64,000 bases of DNA from Pasteurellaceae bacterium. Its GTDB lineage: Bacteria > Pseudomonadota > Gammaproteobacteria > Enterobacterales > Pasteurellaceae. The translations under genes were made by a program, and so were the position numbers. The notes under the pieces are model-generated. The model ran no database searches, was not told the origin of the DNA, and was given only the letters and a program-made list of their open reading frames with translations. The stretch covers positions 62,001 through 126,000 of the forward strand of contig CAAEJV010000033.1 in the NCBI GenBank assembly GCA_900756155.1, given 5' to 3'. Below, one piece after another: positions 61,505 to 64,000 of the stretch. Numbering within the stretch: the first letter of the stretch is position 1; the number at the start of each line of letters is the position of its first letter.

Positions 61505-62577
61505 ACGCCGCTTTCCATATGATCTGTGTAAGGGAATTGATCAAACAGCGCCGCTTTTTCAATGCGGTGGGTTTGGCTTAGGGTTTGCAAATTCTCACAA
61601 AGGGTATGAGGATTGCAGGAAATATACAAAATACGATCGTAATTCTGCACCAGTTTTACCGTGTCAGGGTCAAGCCCTGCTCGTGGTGGATCCACAAAAA
61701 TTGTATTGCATTGATAGGCTTTTAAATCAATGCCTTTTAAGCGATTAAATTCACGGATGCCATTCATTGCTTGAGTAAACTCTTCTGCTGACATACGGAT
61801 AATTTGTAGATTATCTATACCATTTTCCGCAATATTAAATTGTGCGGCAGCCACTGATGGCTTGGCAATTTCGGTAGCAAGGACTTTTCGGAAGTTTTGT
61901 GCAAGGGCGATGGAGAAATTACCGTTACCACAATACAGTTCCAATAAATCCCCTTGAGAACCTTGGGTGCAATTAATCGCCCATTCCAACATCTTGCAAT
62001 TCACCGCGGCATTTGGCTGAGTGAAGCTGTTTTCCACTTGGCGATAAACATAATTACGCCCTTTCACTGGTAACACTTCATCGACAAAATCCTGCTCTAA
62101 ACAGATTTTTTGTTTACTCGCACGACCAATCAGCTGCACATCAAAACCAAGTTGTTGTAATTCACCTTTTAGGTTTGCTGCAGCGCTTTGCCATTCTTCC
62201 GTGAGTTGTTTGTGGTAAAGCAGACTCACAATGATCTTATTGCTGAGCGTGCTCAAATAATCAATTTGAAACAGTTTTTTATGTAATACTTCCTGCGTTT
62301 TTAACAACGGCAGTAAAGCTTTCATCATGCGATTGATCAGTTCACTGGCAATCGGGAATTCATCCACACGATAACGTTGCAAGGTGCTTTGATCAAACAT
62401 GATGTGATAAAAATCGCCTTTATCATGCCAAATACGAAATTCTGCACGCATCCGATAATGGCTAGTCGGTGAATCAAACACGGCTATTTCTGGGGCGTTA
62501 AAGGGCTGCAAAAGTGCGGTCAGTTTTTCAGTCTTTTTTTGCAGGAGTTCGGTATATTGGGAAATGGGTAGTTGCAT
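61486..62577 (-). CDS. trmA: tRNA (uracil-5-)-methyltransferase TrmA
   Basis: A 363-residue enzyme that makes 5-methyluridine at position 54 of tRNA. Seen: HYRMRAEFRIWH, LLELYCGNGNFSIALA (SAM site), FVDPPRAGLD, the catalytic Cys in ILYISCNPHTL and the general-base Glu in FPYTDHMES. Uptake signal at 62512-62520. First gene of the trmA-rsmJ-rseC unit. Confidence 0.95.
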   Translation of the reverse strand: MQLPISQYTELLQKKTEKLTALLQPFNAPEIAVFDSPTSHYRMRAEFRIWHDKGDFYHIMFDQSTLQRYRVDEFPIASELINRMMKALLPLLKTQEVLHKKLFQIDYLSTLSNKIIVSLLYHKQLTEEWQSAAANLKGELQQLGFDVQLIGRASKQKICLEQDFVDEVLPVKGRNYVYRQVENSFTQPNAAVNCKMLEWAINCTQGSQGDLLELYCGNGNFSIALAQNFRKVLATEIAKPSVAAAQFNIAENGIDNLQIIRMSAEEFTQAMNGIREFNRLKGIDLKAYQCNTIFVDPPRAGLDPDTVKLVQNYDRILYISCNPHTLCENLQTLSQTHRIEKAALFDQFPYTDHMESGVWLVRK

Positions 62578-62644
62578 TGATGTTTACGTTTGAATGATAA
62601 ATATCCCACGGCCCTTGGCAAGCATGGGGATTGAGTAAAAAAGC

Positions 62645-62672
62645 AAAAGGCAAGCTTCTGCCTGCCTTTTAA
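62645..62672 (-). terminator. Terminator after maoP
   Basis: AAAAGGCA...TGCCTTTT stem with an imperfect GC-rich middle around TTCT (about 62645-62670), seven bases past the maoP stop codon. Confidence 0.7.
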
Positions 62673-62678
62673 AATGTA

Positions 62679-63014
62679 TTATTCGCCAGAATAATCTTCG
62701 CCGCCAGAAGCCGCTTCGCTCACATCACCTGATAAGGTGTAAACACGTTTTGTTGTGTTAATACGAGTACGATATTTATTCCAGGTTTTTTCGAAGAAAG
62801 TTTCCGGTGCACGTTCACCACGGCAAAAAGCAACAAATTCTTTTTCTTCTTTTGTCGCTGGCTTGCGCTCGCCTGAATCTAATGCTTTAAACGCTTGACC
62901 ATATTGCTCTAATACTTGGGATTCTTTGATTGTATAATCACCGTGACGGGAAAATCCACGTGGGTAGTTTTTGTCGTCAAAAAAACGACGAGTAACACTG
63001 AAACTAGCAGCCAT
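62679..63014 (-). CDS. maoP: Macrodomain Ori organization protein MaoP (DUF413)
   Basis: A 111-residue protein that follows E. coli MaoP (YifE): MAASFSVTRRFFDDKNYPRGFSRHGDYTIKE (key YPRGFSRHGD), KEFVAFCRGER, and an acidic C-terminus. In E. coli it acts with the maoS site to constrain DNA of the Ori macrodomain. The start at 63014 is chosen for the family N-terminus with AGAGAG upstream; the frame is open to 63053. It lies about 33 kb from oriC in this window, consistent with an origin-proximal role. Confidence 0.9.
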   Translation of the reverse strand: MAASFSVTRRFFDDKNYPRGFSRHGDYTIKESQVLEQYGQAFKALDSGERKPATKEEKEFVAFCRGERAPETFFEKTWNKYRTRINTTKRVYTLSGDVSEAASGGEDYSGE

Positions 63015-63068
63015 AATCATCTCTCTTCTTTCATATTTAAAAACGGCAGGCATTAAACCAATTTTTTT

Positions 63069-63674
63069 TTATTTTTGCAATAAACCTTTCACGGTTTCTA
63101 CATAATCTTTGACGAAATCATCGTAATTTAAGCCTTCAGGGTTTACACGATATTTGCCATTGACATAGAAATCAGGTACGCCATGTACTTTAAACTGCTC
63201 AGCCGCATTCACTTGTTTATTCACTAAACCGTTTACAGCAAAGCTGTTGATGTTGTTATCAAATTGTTCAGCAGTCACACCGTTATCAATGAAGATTTTA
63301 CGAATATCGTCCATTGAGCTTAATTTATCTTGTTGTGCGGCTTCAAATAAAGGCGCTTTCACTTTGCTTTCTGCACCAAGTGCCATCGCTAATGCCCATG
63401 CACGAGTGAGGTTTTCAGATTGACGACCTAAGAAGTTAACGTGATATTGTTTAAATTCAGTGCCTTTTGGTAAGCTTTCTGCAACTTGTTTTGGAATGTG
63501 GTATTCCATTTCAAAGGCATAGCAATGTGGGCAGTAGAAAGAGAAAAATTCAATCACTTCAGGCTGTGCAGAAGCGGTTTGGCCTACTTGAACGTATTGT
63601 TTACCTTCTTCTAAATTAGCTGCGAATGCGTTAAATGAAAATAAAGCACCGAGTAAAAATAAAATTTTTTTCAT
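63069..63674 (-). CDS. dsbA: Thiol:disulfide interchange protein DsbA
   Basis: A 201-residue periplasmic oxidase that forms disulfides in exported proteins. Signal peptide about 1-19 (MKKILFLLGALFSFNAFA), active site CPHC at 48-51 in FFSFYCPHCYAFE, and the cis-proline loop VHGVPDFYVNGKY. AAGGAAAA precedes the ATG. Nine bp after yihD, as in E. coli order. Confidence 0.95.
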   Translation of the reverse strand: MKKILFLLGALFSFNAFAANLEEGKQYVQVGQTASAQPEVIEFFSFYCPHCYAFEMEYHIPKQVAESLPKGTEFKQYHVNFLGRQSENLTRAWALAMALGAESKVKAPLFEAAQQDKLSSMDDIRKIFIDNGVTAEQFDNNINSFAVNGLVNKQVNAAEQFKVHGVPDFYVNGKYRVNPEGLNYDDFVKDYVETVKGLLQK

Positions 63675-63683
63675 TTGTTTTCC

Positions 63684-63950
63684 TTATTTAATAATTCCGC
63701 GTGCTTTTAACAATGCGGTTTTAAAATCTTCTTCATAATCTTTTTTGATGCCAGGGATTGGCTCAAGTTTATCTGTGCCGTGCATTTTTAAATGATAAAT
63801 AATCACTTCATCAGATAATTCTGCTACGGGTTTATCAAAACCTGCTTCATCAGCAATTTTTTTCAAAATTTGTAACAAGCTCAGATCTGGGTCTTTAGAC
63901 CAATAAGGTTGTAAAAGTTCCAATACTTCATTTAAACGCTTACATTTCAT
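63684..63950 (-). CDS. yihD: YihD-family protein (DUF1040)
   Basis: An 88-residue cytoplasmic helical protein, starting MKCKRLNEVLELLQPYWSKD and containing YHLKMHGTDKLEPIPG. Function not established. It is linked to dsbA in many gammaproteobacteria. AAGGAAA lies seven bases before the ATG. Its upstream region is cut by the window edge. Confidence 0.9.
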   Translation of the reverse strand: MKCKRLNEVLELLQPYWSKDPDLSLLQILKKIADEAGFDKPVAELSDEVIIYHLKMHGTDKLEPIPGIKKDYEEDFKTALLKARGIIK

Positions 63951-64000
63951 TGCTATTTCCTTTTAAATGGAGAAAAATAAGGCTAGATCATACTTCAAAT

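Larger units (their letters stand above)
725..62520. repeat. Dispersed DNA uptake signal sequences (Hin type)
   Basis: Perfect AAGTGCGGT, or its complement, was read at 725, 10905, 14736, 14984, 26310, 29533, 31980, 32080, 32988, 34985, 41356, 44243, 44273, 46209, 48673, 49644, 54801, 54830, 58764, 60387, 61436 and 62512. They mark DNA for uptake by natural transformation and place the genome in the Haemophilus/Aggregatibacter side of the family. None was seen between 15 and 26.3 kb. The list was made by eye and may miss some. Confidence 0.92.

Noticed and set aside
1..64000. tRNA, rRNA or insertion-sequence genes
   Set aside because: No tRNA or rRNA sequence and no transposase were recognised on either strand by reading; a program scan would be needed to exclude a missed tRNA.

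Overview
The window is chromosomal DNA of a Haemophilus, most likely of the H. parainfluenzae group. At least 22 perfect copies of the uptake signal sequence AAGTGCGGT (either strand) were found, the proteins resemble H. influenzae proteins throughout, and the base composition is AT-rich. No rRNA or tRNA genes were recognised. The species call is an inference.

Layout. 1-4.9 kb: 5' part of asd, then an operon of rimO and an N-glycosyltransferase gene of the ApNGT/HMW1C type with an unusual lysine-rich tail, then an MgtC-like gene. 4.9-18.2 kb: a DMT exporter and a complete uronate-use cluster. The leftward operon is TRAP small permease, TRAP large permease, GH31 glycosidase, uxuR, uxuA and an exported PP2C-like protein. 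The rightward operon is TRAP binding protein, kdgK, an SDR fructuronate reductase, uxaC and kdgA. A UxuR-type operator and a CRP site lie between them. Together they take up glucuronate and convert it through fructuronate, mannonate, KDG and KDPG to pyruvate and glyceraldehyde-3-phosphate.

18.3-25.2 kb: an integrative element of about 6.8 kb inserted in the 5' end of mutS. It carries a P4-type integrase, an AlpA-like regulator, a Rep_trans-type replication/relaxase protein, an FtsK-type DNA translocase with a gamma-like domain, a GIY-YIG-like protein, an acidic partner, an XRE repressor and a predicted papain-like cysteine protease. No uptake signals were seen in it. The displaced original mutS start remains at the left edge, and mutS now begins with a promoter and about 12 codons supplied at the element's right edge. 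This is the most novel part of the window.

25-40 kb: mutS, glpX, zapB, mioC, the replication origin oriC (DnaA boxes plus an AT-rich unwinding region with GATC-led 13-mers), mnmG, rsmG and the nine-gene atp operon. 39.8-46 kb: ilvA, and ilvG-ilvM-ilvD with an unrecognised membrane protein gene inserted between ilvM and ilvD by overlapping start/stop codons. 46-51 kb: a YebE-like gene, an NSS transporter with its 32-residue MetS partner, and cpdB. 50.9-56.2 kb: an ornithine module (arcB, a SpeFL-type arrest-peptide leader, speF, potE). 56.2-60.2 kb: a type III restriction system whose mod gene holds seven copies of an 11-bp repeat and is currently out of frame, so it looks like a phase-variable methyltransferase in the OFF state. 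60.3-64 kb: rseC, rsmJ, trmA, maoP, dsbA and yihD.
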